Below, in pieces: positions 31,950-40,361 of a stretch of DNA of 64,000 nt (position 1 is the stretch's first letter; every line of letters begins with the position of its first letter). The notes under the pieces were generated by a model. The model did not search any database. It was not told where the DNA came from and saw nothing but the letters and a program-made list of their open reading frames with translations. The position numbers and the translations under genes are program-made. Origin of the DNA: Aquabacterium sp. A7-Y (GTDB lineage Bacteria > Pseudomonadota > Gammaproteobacteria > Burkholderiales > Burkholderiaceae_C). The stretch spans positions 1 to 64,000 of the forward strand of contig NZ_JAPFBW010000002.1 of NCBI RefSeq assembly GCF_026153205.1, written 5' to 3'.

Positions 31950-32612
31950 TCACCGTACCGGCGTGACACGCTGGCGCAGCCCGTCGGCGGTGGCCTGGGC
32001 CACCGCTTCCAGCACGTCGGTGAGTGCCTGGGCATGGCCCTGCGGCGTGTCGGCGCCGCTCGGCTGCTCGAAGCGCCGGTCCACCAGCTGCTGCACGCGC
32101 GGCGCGCCGGGCGCGGCGGCCGCGGTGCTGCTCACCGAGACGCGCGCATGCGACTGCAGCATGCCGGCCGAACGCTGCAGGTCCAGCGGCGCGAGATCGA
32201 CCTGCAGGGCCAGCTCGGCGACGCGGTCATTGCAGCTGGCTTCGCAGACGGTCCAGCCCGGCAGTGCCTGGCGCAGCGCGGAGACGAACTCGCGGGTCAC
32301 CCCCACCTCGATACGCTCGGCCCAGTAGGTCTGGGGCCACTCGGCCAAGGTGCTGCTGTTCGCGCGGAAGCGCACCTTGCGGGTCAGCAGGTACTCGGGG
32401 ATGGCGACACGCCGCACCGACACCACCGGCCCCGGGGCAGCCGCCGCCGGGGCCTCGGCCGGCCGCAGCTCGGCGGGGGGCAGGGTCAGCAGGGTCGCTG
32501 CCGGCCGGGTGCCGGCACAGCCGGCCAGCACGGCGCAGGCCAGCAGCAGGGCCCGACCGGCGGGTCGGAGAGCGGGAGCGGCGGGCAGCAGGCGCAGCAG
32601 AGGGAGTGTCAT
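31950..32612 (-). CDS. ABC-type transport auxiliary lipoprotein (PqiC-like)
   Basis: This 220-residue lipoprotein has lipobox LAGC (RALLLACAVLAGC) and a PqiC/LAM-type mature domain (VRRVAIPEYLLTRKVRFRANS, WAERIEVGVTREF). Such lipoproteins sit in the outer membrane and dock to MCE-domain rings that carry lipids across the periplasm. It is the fourth gene of the permease-ATPase-MCE operon, 11 bp after the MCE gene. Confidence 0.88.
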   Translation of the reverse strand: MTLPLLRLLPAAPALRPAGRALLLACAVLAGCAGTRPAATLLTLPPAELRPAEAPAAAAPGPVVSVRRVAIPEYLLTRKVRFRANSSTLAEWPQTYWAERIEVGVTREFVSALRQALPGWTVCEASCNDRVAELALQVDLAPLDLQRSAGMLQSHARVSVSSTAAAAPGAPRVQQLVDRRFEQPSGADTPQGHAQALTDVLEAVAQATADGLRQRVTPVR

Positions 32613-32623
32613 GGCGTTCGGCT

Positions 32624-33592
32624 TCAAGGACGGTCGGCGCCGAAGATCACGGCATTCGGTTGTTCTTCGAGCAGCTCGCTCCACTCGCGCAGCCCGCGGG
32701 CCGCCTGCGAGAGGTCGCGCACCGCCGAGTCGAGGTCGGCCCGCAACGGTGCGCCGGGGGCGCTCAGTTCGGAGACACGGTCCATCGCGACGCGGGCGGA
32801 CTCCGCTGCCGCCCGGGCGCCGCGCAGCGTTTCCTGCAGCTCCGGGCGCACGCCCTGCAAGGTGGCCTCGGTGGTGTCGGACAGCCGCGTCACGGAAGCG
32901 AGCGCGGACTGGGCGTTGCCCTGCACCTGGCGCAGCGCCGTGCTCGCGGTGGCGAGGGTCTGGCGCGCCTGCGCGGCCGTGCTCGACAGCTCCTTCGACG
33001 ACAGCTCCAGCGTCTTGCGGGTGCTGTCCAGGGTCGCCTGAACCGTCTGCAGGGTCTGGCGCAGGTCCTGGACGGTCTCGCGCAGCGGCAGCTCGGCGAT
33101 CTGGTCGACCAGGACGCCGAAGCGGTCCGCGACGGCCGGGATCTCGGGGTCGTGTTTGGACCCCATCAGCGTGGCCGGCGTGTCGGGCAGGAAGTCGAGG
33201 TCGATGAGCTTCTGTCCGGTGACGAAGCTCTGCGCCACCAGGCGCGCCTTCAGGCCGCGCTTGATCAGGGTCGGCAGGTCGACCCGCGAGCCGTCGTCGT
33301 CGCCGCCGTCGAAACGCACCGCGCTCGCCCGCAGACTCATCCTGACCGGGATGCGGGCGTTGAGAGAGTCGTCGTCGACCTCGATGCCGATCGATTCGAC
33401 CTGGCCCACCGGCACCCCCCGGAAGGTGACCGGCGCGCCCACGTAGAGGCCCTTGACGCTGCCCTCGAAGTGCACCACCGCGTAGAGCTGCTGCTGGAAC
33501 AGGCTGGCACCGCTGAGCCAGACGATGGTGACGACGACCAGGACCAGGGCGCCGATGACAAAGCTGCCGACAAGCAGGGCGTGACGTTTCAT
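32624..33592 (-). CDS. MlaD/MCE-domain lipid-transport protein
   Basis: The 322-residue protein has one N-terminal transmembrane anchor (LLVGSFVIGALVLVVVTIVWL). One MCE domain (YVGAPVTFRGVPVGQVESIG) and a long C-terminal helical region (about 175-300) rich in Leu/Gln/Thr follow, probably forming a coiled needle as in long MCE proteins. MCE proteins form hexameric periplasmic rings for phospholipid movement. The ATG overlaps the ATPase stop (ATGA). Confidence 0.92.
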   Translation of the reverse strand: MKRHALLVGSFVIGALVLVVVTIVWLSGASLFQQQLYAVVHFEGSVKGLYVGAPVTFRGVPVGQVESIGIEVDDDSLNARIPVRMSLRASAVRFDGGDDDGSRVDLPTLIKRGLKARLVAQSFVTGQKLIDLDFLPDTPATLMGSKHDPEIPAVADRFGVLVDQIAELPLRETVQDLRQTLQTVQATLDSTRKTLELSSKELSSTAAQARQTLATASTALRQVQGNAQSALASVTRLSDTTEATLQGVRPELQETLRGARAAAESARVAMDRVSELSAPGAPLRADLDSAVRDLSQAARGLREWSELLEEQPNAVIFGADRP

Positions 33593-34377
33593 GAGGAGGC
33601 TGGGGCGAGGTTGGGAGCCGCGGCCGAAGGCCCGGGCGGCTCTTCCCGGCGCAGGAAGGCCCGCACCGTCGGATGCTGCGCATGATCGCGCAATTCGCGC
33701 GGACTGCCGCGGCCGATCGGCTGCTTGCTGTCCGCGTCGAGGAAGATGCCGTCGTCGGCGATGCCGAACAGGCTGGGCAGTTCGTGGCTGACCATCAGCA
33801 CCGCCGCGCCGGTGCGCTCGCGCACGTCGAGGATCAGGTCGTCCAGGCGCTTGGAGCTGATCGGGTCCAGCCCGGCCGAGGGTTCGTCGAGGAACAGCAG
33901 CGGCGCCTCGGCCACGATGGCCCGCGCCAGCCCGGCGCGCTTTTTCATGCCGCCGCTGATGTCGGCCGGGTAGTAGCCGGCGAAGGCCTCCAGGCCGACC
34001 CAGGCCAGCACCTCGCGGGCGCGCGCCTCGCGCTCGGCGCGGCCCAGCGGGCTGTGCTGCTCCAGCGGCAGGCAGACGTTTTCCAGCAGGCTCATCGAGG
34101 ACCACAGCGCCGCGCTCTGGAACAGCATGCCGAAGCCGGCGCGCAGGCGGGTGCGGGTTTTCTCGTCGCTGGCCCAGTAATCGACGCCGTCGTATTCGAC
34201 CCGCCCTGCGGCAGGCGGCAGCAGGCCGATCAGATGGCGTAGCAAGGTGCTCTTGCCGCAGCCGCTGCCGCCCATCACGGCGAAGATGGTGCCGCGCTCG
34301 ACCGAGAAGGAGACCTCACGCTGGATCAGCCGGGTGCCGAAGCGCATCTCGAGGCGGTCCACTTTGAGCAATGCCAC
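33589..34377 (-). CDS. MlaF-like ABC transporter ATP-binding protein
   Basis: The 262-residue ATPase has Walker A GGSGCGKST, signature SGGMKKRAGLARAIV (the Mla-type variant of LSGGQ), Walker B LLFLDEPSAGLDP and the switch His in MVSHELPSLF. It powers the permease encoded directly upstream. GTG 34377 starts one base after the permease stop. The longer frame to 34488 overlaps the permease and is not credible. Confidence 0.93.
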   Translation of the reverse strand: MALLKVDRLEMRFGTRLIQREVSFSVERGTIFAVMGGSGCGKSTLLRHLIGLLPPAAGRVEYDGVDYWASDEKTRTRLRAGFGMLFQSAALWSSMSLLENVCLPLEQHSPLGRAEREARAREVLAWVGLEAFAGYYPADISGGMKKRAGLARAIVAEAPLLFLDEPSAGLDPISSKRLDDLILDVRERTGAAVLMVSHELPSLFGIADDGIFLDADSKQPIGRGSPRELRDHAQHPTVRAFLRREEPPGPSAAAPNLAPASS

Positions 34378-34378
34378 C

Positions 34379-35158
34379 TCAGACCCCCAGCGCGTTGGCG
34401 CAGACCGCGAACACGGCGTCCAGCGAGATGATGCCGACGATGCTGACCACCACCGCCCGGGTGGTGGCCGCCCCCACGCCCGCCGCATTGCGCTGCGAGA
34501 ACAGGCCGAAGTAGCAGCCGGTGATCGCGACCAGGCCGCCGAACACGATGGACTTGGCGAAGCCCAGGCCCAGATGGCCCCAGGTGAGCGCCTCGAAGCT
34601 GCGGTCGAGGTAGGCCGCCGGCGCCAGCTCCAGCATGCTGACCCCCACCAGCAGCCCGCCGATGAGGCCGGTGAGGCAGCCGTAGACGTAGAGGAGCGGC
34701 ATCATCAACAGCAGCGCGATCACACGGGGCAGCACCAGGTAGTCAATCGCGTGCAGGCCCAGCACCTCCAGAGCGTCCACCTCTTCGTTGGTCTGCATCG
34801 TCGCCAGTTCGGCAGCAAACGCCGCGCCCGTGCGGCCGGCCATCACCACCGCCGTGATGACGGCGGCCATCTCCCGGGACACCGCGATGCCGACCAGGTC
34901 GGCGACGAAGATGCCGGCGCCGAACTTGACCAGCTGGACCGCCCCGACGAAGGCCAGGATGGCGCCCACCAGCACGTTGACCACCGTCACGATGGGCAGC
35001 GCGCGGGCGCCGCTGTCGGCCGTCACGCGCGCCAGATCGCGCATCCGGAAATGCCAGCGCCCGCGCAGCGCGGGGCCGGTGGACAGCATCACGGCCCCGA
35101 GGAAGGAGACGGGGCGCACCGGGATCAGGGGAGCAAACAGGGAGGCCAGGCGACGCAT
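34379..35158 (-). CDS. MlaE-like ABC transporter permease
   Basis: This 259-residue permease of the MlaE family has five to six membrane helices, the conserved GRTGAAFAAELATMQTNEEVDAL coupling segment and VLPRVIALLLMMPLLYVYG. It is the first gene of the lipid-transport operon (permease, ATPase, MCE protein, lipoprotein, then MFS). ATG 35158 was chosen because the upstream frame is low-complexity. It diverges from serA, with about 168 bp between starts. Confidence 0.93.
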   Translation of the reverse strand: MRRLASLFAPLIPVRPVSFLGAVMLSTGPALRGRWHFRMRDLARVTADSGARALPIVTVVNVLVGAILAFVGAVQLVKFGAGIFVADLVGIAVSREMAAVITAVVMAGRTGAAFAAELATMQTNEEVDALEVLGLHAIDYLVLPRVIALLLMMPLLYVYGCLTGLIGGLLVGVSMLELAPAAYLDRSFEALTWGHLGLGFAKSIVFGGLVAITGCYFGLFSQRNAAGVGAATTRAVVVSIVGIISLDAVFAVCANALGV

Positions 35159-35326
35159 GGCGGCATTGTGGCGGCAATCGCGGCCCCCCATGTGACGAGG
35201 TCCTGCCCGGCCCCAAGGCCCGTCCGCGGCGGGGGCTTCCGGCCCGCCGCTGGCGGCCCGCCGCCGGGCTCGGCACACTGATGGCGCGCGCCGTGCGCGG
35301 AACCCGCCATTTCATGGAGCTGCCCG

Positions 35327-36559
35327 ATGTCCACCCGCCTGTCGGTCCAGAAAGAAAAACTCAAGTTCGTGCTGCTGGAGGGCATCCACCCGTCCGCGGT
35401 GGAGGCGCTGGAGCGCGACGGCTACACCCAGGTGGAGACGCACGCCAAGGCGCTGGCCGGCGATGCGCTGATCGAGGCGATCGCCGACGCCCACTTCGTC
35501 GGCATCCGCTCGCGCACCCACCTGACCGAGGAGGTGCTGGCCCAGGCCGGCAAGCTGACGGCCATCGGCGCCTTCTGCATCGGCACCAACCAGATCGACC
35601 TGCCGGCGGCCGCCAAGCGCGGCATCCCGGTCTTCAACGCCCCCTTCTCCAACACCCGCAGCGTGGCCGAGCTGGTGCTGGCCGAGATCGTGATGCTGAT
35701 GCGCGGCATCCCCGAGAAAAACGCGATCCTGCACCGCGGCGGCTGGGTCAAGAGCGCCGCCAATTCCTACGAGGTGCGCGGCAAGACGCTGGGCATCATC
35801 GGCTATGGCCACATCGGCACGCAGATCGGCGTGCTGGCCGAGCACCTGGGCATGCGCGTGGTGTTCCACGACATCGAGGCCAAGCTGCCGCTGGGCAACG
35901 CCCGCCAGCTGGGGACGCTCGACGAGCTGCTGGAGGTCTCGGACGCGGTGAGCCTGCACGTGCCCGAGACGCCGGCGACGCAGAACATGATGGGCGCGGC
36001 CCAGATGGCGCGCATGAAACGGGGCAGCTACCTGATCAATGCCTCGCGCGGTACCGTGGTCGACATCGATGCACTGGTCGAGGCGCTGGAGTCCAAGCAC
36101 CTGCTGGGCGCGGCCATCGACGTCTTCCCGGTCGAGCCGCAGGGCAATGACGCGGCCTTCGTCTCGCCGCTGACGCGCTTCGAGAACGTCCTGCTGACGC
36201 CCCACATCGGGGGCTCCACCTCCGAGGCGCAGGAGAGCATAGGGCGCGAGGTCTCGGCCAAGCTGATCCGCTACAGCAACAACGGCTCGACCGTCTCGGC
36301 GGTCAACTTCCCCGAGGTGTCGCTGCCCGAGCACACCGGCAAGAGCCGCCTGCTGCACATCCACCACAACGTGCCGGGCGTGTTGGCCCACATCAACGAG
36401 CGCTTCTCGGAAGCAGGCATCAACATCGCGGCGCAGTACCTGCAGACCAACGAGCACGTCGGCTACGTCGTGGTCGACGTCGACGCCTCCGCCAGCCAGA
36501 TCGCACTGGGCCAGCTCTGCTCCATCGAGGGCACCATTCGCTGCCGCATCCTGTACTGA
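35327..36559 (+). CDS. serA: D-3-phosphoglycerate dehydrogenase
   Basis: SerA oxidises 3-phosphoglycerate as the first step of serine synthesis. The 410-residue enzyme is of the E. coli type. It has a substrate domain with GAFCIGTNQIDL, a Rossmann motif LGIIGYGHIGTQIG, catalytic Arg in INASRGTVVD and His in LLTPHIGGST. A C-terminal ACT domain (SRLLHIHHNVPGVLAHIN) normally mediates serine feedback. GGAG stands seven bases before the ATG. A terminator-like element lies about 170 bp downstream. Confidence 0.97.
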   Translation: MSTRLSVQKEKLKFVLLEGIHPSAVEALERDGYTQVETHAKALAGDALIEAIADAHFVGIRSRTHLTEEVLAQAGKLTAIGAFCIGTNQIDLPAAAKRGIPVFNAPFSNTRSVAELVLAEIVMLMRGIPEKNAILHRGGWVKSAANSYEVRGKTLGIIGYGHIGTQIGVLAEHLGMRVVFHDIEAKLPLGNARQLGTLDELLEVSDAVSLHVPETPATQNMMGAAQMARMKRGSYLINASRGTVVDIDALVEALESKHLLGAAIDVFPVEPQGNDAAFVSPLTRFENVLLTPHIGGSTSEAQESIGREVSAKLIRYSNNGSTVSAVNFPEVSLPEHTGKSRLLHIHHNVPGVLAHINERFSEAGINIAAQYLQTNEHVGYVVVDVDASASQIALGQLCSIEGTIRCRILY

Positions 36560-36856
36560 GCGGCGCGACCGAGCCGGCGGGGCGTGGGGTGCCGGTGCTC
36601 ACTTGAAGCGCCGCCCTGCCCGCCGCGCCGCCGCGGGCAGCACGGCTGACGGTTCGGGTCGCATCGGGCGCCCGCCCGGCGCGCACCGGGGCGGCTGGCA
36701 CGGGCGCTGCTTGGCTTGATTTCGGGAGCCCCCGGGCGTGACGCACGCCGGGCCCGGGCGGTTTTTTGGGCGGCCGATTTGGCGTAATGCCGCGCGGCAC
36801 TGGAAAATCGCGCTTTGATCCTCATTTACCCAGGTCACCTTGGAGGCAACCCATCC
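36560..36856. other. Spacer between serA and the four-cysteine small gene
   Basis: These 297 bases have no gene. They hold a terminator-like element at 36726-36767 and the ribosome site GGAGG (36842-36846) of the next gene. The short AT-richer stretch at 36782-36841 is the likely promoter area, but no clear boxes are seen. Confidence 0.4.
36726..36767 (+). terminator. Probable intrinsic terminator downstream of serA
   Basis: A GC-rich dyad (GGCGTG with CACGCC around ACG, plus flanking GC runs) is followed by CGG and six T at 36762-36767. The distance from the serA stop (about 170 bp) is large, so a short untranslated tail or another transcript may end here. Confidence 0.55.
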
Positions 36857-37075
36857 ATGACCAAGACCGTCACCACCCGAATCAACGACGACGGCCTGCG
36901 CTACCGGTCCAAAACCGTCGGCTCTCCGTTTGCGAGCAAGGCCAACACCCGCTCCTGCTTCAAGTGCGGCAAGCACCGCACGCCCGATCAGCTGCAGTCC
37001 AAGAAACTGCTGGGTAAGACCGAGATGGTCTGCAAGCCTTCTTGCAAGGAGCTCGCCGAAGCCCTCGGGGAGTGA
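36857..37075 (+). CDS. Small four-cysteine (zinc-ribbon-like) protein of unknown function
   Basis: The 72-residue basic protein starts at ATG 36857, with GGAGG ten bases upstream. Cysteines C34, C37, C59 and C63 in RSCFKCGKHRTP and EMVCKPSCKE form a C-x2-C ... C-x3-C pattern suited to one zinc ion. The N-terminal half is polar (TRINDDGLRYRSKTVGSPF). It has no signal peptide or membrane helix. I recognise similar hypothetical proteins in Burkholderiales but no function. It could be a nucleic-acid or protein-binding knuckle. It is followed 33 bp later by the HExxH membrane protein. Confidence 0.75.
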   Translation: MTKTVTTRINDDGLRYRSKTVGSPFASKANTRSCFKCGKHRTPDQLQSKKLLGKTEMVCKPSCKELAEALGE

Positions 37076-37108
37076 GGCGGGCGGGGCCGTGAAGCGTGCC
37101 GTACCGAG

Positions 37109-37540
37109 ATGCTGCCTTCGAGCCGCCTGAAGCGATTCGCGAAATATGCCTGGGCCTCCCCGGCCTCGGCGGTCGGGCTCCTGCTCGCCGTGCCGCTGTG
37201 GGCCTGCGGCGCCCACGCCTCACGGGTGGCGGGGGTGCTCGAAGTGGGGGGCGGTCCGCTCGCCGCCTGGCTGCGTCGGCTGCCGGCGGCTTGCCGCTTC
37301 TCGGCCATCACCTTCGGCCACGTGATCCTCGGCGTGGACCGCGCTGCGCTGGCCGACTGCCGCGAGCACGAACATGTGCACGTGCGCCAATACGAAAAAC
37401 TGGGCCTGCTGTTTTTCCCGCTCTACCTGGGTTCCAGCCTTTGGCAAGCCCTGCGCGGCGGGGATCCCTATCTCGACAACTGCTTCGAGCGCGAAGCCTT
37501 CGCTCACTCCGATCCGCGGGATCGGCCGCGCACCGGCTGA
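37109..37540 (+). CDS. Membrane-anchored protein with HExxH motif, putative minimal metallopeptidase
   Basis: The 143-residue protein has an N-terminal hydrophobic segment (SPASAVGLLLAVPLWACGA) and then FSAITFGHVILG, H87-E88-x-x-H91 (HEHVHVRQYE), a second hydrophobic stretch (LLFFPLYLGSSLW), and the conserved-looking tail PYLDNCFEREAF with E127/E129 as possible third zinc ligand. This matches a small zincin-like family of hypothetical proteins I have seen across bacteria, but no substrate is known. Proteolysis is therefore inference. It probably shares a transcript with the preceding four-cysteine gene. Confidence 0.7.
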   Translation: MLPSSRLKRFAKYAWASPASAVGLLLAVPLWACGAHASRVAGVLEVGGGPLAAWLRRLPAACRFSAITFGHVILGVDRAALADCREHEHVHVRQYEKLGLLFFPLYLGSSLWQALRGGDPYLDNCFEREAFAHSDPRDRPRTG

Positions 37541-37776
37541 GTCCCGCACGGCGGCAGGCGCCGCCGTGCGCCGGCGGGAGGAGGCAGGGCGGTATCGCTG
37601 CAAACCCACCCAGGGCGTGAAAATCTCACACCCTCGTCCGCTCACGCCTTGCTCCTGTGCAGGCCGTCACGCATTGCCGCCGTGGCCGGTCGCCTGGTTT
37701 CTCAAGTAATGCCGCCGCAGGCCGAAATGTCGAAGGCCGGGGTGAAGTCTGCCCCTCGTGTCTGCGACCCGTTTCC

Positions 37777-39813
37777 ATGACTCCTCGCACTTTCCGCCGT
37801 CTCTTTGCCCGCTCGGCGCTGGCGGCCGCGGCCTGCCTGGCCCTCAGCCGCGGTCACGCGCAGGAGCCGCTACAGGCCTCGCTGCAGCCGCCGCCGGACA
37901 GCGCCGAAGCGCTGACCCTGCTCGAACAGCTGGTCGGCCTGGAGGTCGAGTCGGCCTCCAAGTACTCCCAGAACACCCTGGACGCGCCGGCCCAGGTGAT
38001 GGTGGTGCGGCAGGAGGAGATCCGCGCCAAGGGCTACCAGACCCTGTCCGACGTCCTGCAGGCAGTGCCGGGGCTGTACGTGACGGGCGACCGGGCCTAC
38101 CTGGCGCTGGGCGTGCGCGGGCTGAACCTGCCGGGCGACTACAACGTGCGCACGCTCACGCTGATCGACGGCTACCGCGTCAACGACGTCGTGTACGACC
38201 AAGCCCAGCCCGAGTACGAGCAGCCGGTCGTCGCACAGTGGATCAAGCGACTCGAATTTGTCGCCGGTCCCTCGTCCTCGATGTACGGTGGCAATGCCCT
38301 GTTCGGTATCGCCAATGTCGTGACGCTGGATGGCGCCGATGCGCCGGGCATGCGCATCGAAGTGGCGCGCGGCTCCTTCAACTCGCGTCGTGTGGTGGGC
38401 CAGTACGGCGCCGTGCTGCCTGGCGGGCAGGATCTGTTCGTCGGTGTGGCGGCCTACGGCAATGACGGCGAGACCCTGTCCCTGCAGAGCTACGGCACGC
38501 CCGACAACCCGAACGGCCGGGTGGCCGGGCTGGAGGACATGCGCTACGGCGCGCTGATGGCGAAATACCGCGATGGCGCCTGGCGTGCCAAGCTCGCCGG
38601 CAGCCACCGGCTCAAGGGGCAGGCCACCGCCCCCTATGGCACCCGCTTCGGCGCGGATGGCACCGAGTACACCGACACCAACGGCTTTCTCGACGTCTCC
38701 TGGGACCCGGGCGCCTCCGGCGACTGGCATCCGCAGGGCCGGGTCTCGCTGAGCCACTACCGCTACGGCGGTCGCTATGTCTACGAGCCGGAAGAGGAAG
38801 GCCTGCCCGACGCCGTCAACTACGACGTGGCCGAGGCCCAGTGGCTCAGCGCCGAGTACCGCAGCACCTGGCGCGGCCTGGTGAACCACACGATCGTGCT
38901 CGGTGTCGAGGGGCGCTATGTCCTGCAGGCGAGGCTGCGCAACTTCGACCGTCACCCCGCGGCCACTTACCTCGACCACCTCAGCCGGCCGGCGCGCGCC
39001 GGGGTTTTCGTGCAGGACCAGTACCGCTTCTCCGAGCGCTGGTCGCTGACCGGCGGGCTGCGGCTGGACGGTGCCCGCGGCGACTCGGCCGAGCTCTCGC
39101 CGCGTGCGGCGCTGGTCTGGCGGCCGGGCGAAAGCAGCGCCTTCAAGTTGCTGGCCGGGCGCGCCTTCCGCTCGCCGAACCTCAGCGAGCGCTTCTACGA
39201 GGACGGAGGCGTCACCCAGCTGCCCAACCCCGACCTTGAGCACGAGCACATCACCACGGTAGAGCTGGCGATGGAGCAGGCGCTGAACGAGACGACACGC
39301 ATGTCCGCGACCCTCTACCGCTACCAGCTGCACGGCCTGATCGAGCTGGTCCCGGTATCGGACGACGAGGACGAGCAGGTGTACCGCAACCGCAACATGG
39401 GCGCTGCGCGCGCCACGGGCGGCGAGATCGAACTCGAGCACGCGCGTGGCAACGGATTGCAGCTGCGCGGCAGCCTGGCGCTGCAAAACGCACGCTCGGA
39501 GGGCCGGCGCCTGAGCAATTCGCCCCGGTGGCTGGCCAAGGGCTCGCTGGTCGCGCCGCTGGCGGCGTCGCTGCAGGGCGCGCTGGAGCTGCGTGCGATG
39601 GGCCTGCGCTGGTCCGGCGATGCACGCGTGCGGAGGCACGTGGTGGCCAACGCGACGCTGCGCTATGCGGTGACGCCGGCCAATACGCTGCAGCTGCGCG
39701 TCACCAACCTCGGCGACGTCCACTACGACGATCCGTCCACACCGGCGCTCGCCGACGATCGGATCCGCCAGCCGCGCCGACAGTTCGAACTGAGCTGGCA
39801 GGCTCGCTTCTGA
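37777..39813 (+). CDS. TonB-dependent outer-membrane receptor
   Basis: The 678-residue receptor has a signal peptide ending near LALSRGHA. The N-terminal segment LVGLEVESASKYSQNTLDAPA is typical of a receptor subgroup usually found with signalling genes. A plug domain follows (VMVVRQEEIRAKGYQTLSDVL, LIDGYRVND), then a beta-barrel ending in aromatic Phe (ELSWQARF). The start at ATG 37777 was chosen by the signal peptide. The ligand is unknown. It is followed at 16 bp by a YfiR-like gene and then a GGDEF/EAL gene, so it may act in sensing as well as transport. Confidence 0.92.
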   Translation: MTPRTFRRLFARSALAAAACLALSRGHAQEPLQASLQPPPDSAEALTLLEQLVGLEVESASKYSQNTLDAPAQVMVVRQEEIRAKGYQTLSDVLQAVPGLYVTGDRAYLALGVRGLNLPGDYNVRTLTLIDGYRVNDVVYDQAQPEYEQPVVAQWIKRLEFVAGPSSSMYGGNALFGIANVVTLDGADAPGMRIEVARGSFNSRRVVGQYGAVLPGGQDLFVGVAAYGNDGETLSLQSYGTPDNPNGRVAGLEDMRYGALMAKYRDGAWRAKLAGSHRLKGQATAPYGTRFGADGTEYTDTNGFLDVSWDPGASGDWHPQGRVSLSHYRYGGRYVYEPEEEGLPDAVNYDVAEAQWLSAEYRSTWRGLVNHTIVLGVEGRYVLQARLRNFDRHPAATYLDHLSRPARAGVFVQDQYRFSERWSLTGGLRLDGARGDSAELSPRAALVWRPGESSAFKLLAGRAFRSPNLSERFYEDGGVTQLPNPDLEHEHITTVELAMEQALNETTRMSATLYRYQLHGLIELVPVSDDEDEQVYRNRNMGAARATGGEIELEHARGNGLQLRGSLALQNARSEGRRLSNSPRWLAKGSLVAPLAASLQGALELRAMGLRWSGDARVRRHVVANATLRYAVTPANTLQLRVTNLGDVHYDDPSTPALADDRIRQPRRQFELSWQARF

Positions 39814-39829
39814 TCCGAAGTGTCGCCGC

Positions 39830-40351
39830 ATGCTGGGTGCCCGTCTGCTTCGCCGTCTCACCTTGCTGCTTGCCGTCGCGGGCAGCGGGACGGCCTGCGC
39901 CCAGCCGGTGGCCGAGTCCGACATGAAGGCGCAGATCGTCTTCCGCGTGCTGCTGTTCGTGCAGTGGCCCCGCGAGCGGCTGCCGGCCGGCCAGCCGCTC
40001 GATCTCTGCCTGTTCGACGAGGACGCGACGGGGACTGCCCTCTCGCGACTGGCCGGCCAGCAGGTGCAGGGGCATCGCCTGCGGGTGCGCAAGGCGGCCC
40101 CCGACCAGTCGGGCGGCTGCCACATCGCCTACGTGGGCGCACGCACCCCGGCGGCGGTGCCGGTGGCCCACCACCCCGGGGTGCTGTTCGTCGGCGACCG
40201 CCTGGGGCTGGTGGAGCAGGGCGTGATGCTGAACCTGCAGGTCGACAGCGGGCGTATCACCTTCGACATCGGGCTCGCGGCGGCACGCCGAGCGGGCCTC
40301 GAGATCAGTGCCAAGCTGCTGCGCCTGGCGCGCTTCGTGAAAGACGATTGA
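39830..40351 (+). CDS. YfiR-like periplasmic regulator (DUF4154)
   Basis: The 173-residue exported protein has a signal peptide (LLRRLTLLLAVAGSGTACA) and the YfiR family core: VAESDMKAQIVFRVLLFVQWP, LDLCLFDEDATG, GCHIAYVG and the terminal ISAKLLRLARFVKD. In Pseudomonas, periplasmic YfiR represses the diguanylate cyclase YfiN. Here a CHASE8-like GGDEF/EAL gene follows after 10 bp, so the same control is likely. Two cysteines, in LDLCLF and GGCHIA, could form a disulfide as in YfiR. Confidence 0.88.
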   Translation: MLGARLLRRLTLLLAVAGSGTACAQPVAESDMKAQIVFRVLLFVQWPRERLPAGQPLDLCLFDEDATGTALSRLAGQQVQGHRLRVRKAAPDQSGGCHIAYVGARTPAAVPVAHHPGVLFVGDRLGLVEQGVMLNLQVDSGRITFDIGLAAARRAGLEISAKLLRLARFVKDD

Positions 40352-40361
40352 GCATCCCACT

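Noticed and set aside
37541-37776. c-di-GMP or cobalamin riboswitch before the TonB receptor
   Set aside because: I looked for the conserved GCACAGGGCAAACC-type and B12-box sequences and found neither. The 236-bp leader shows only weak dyads.
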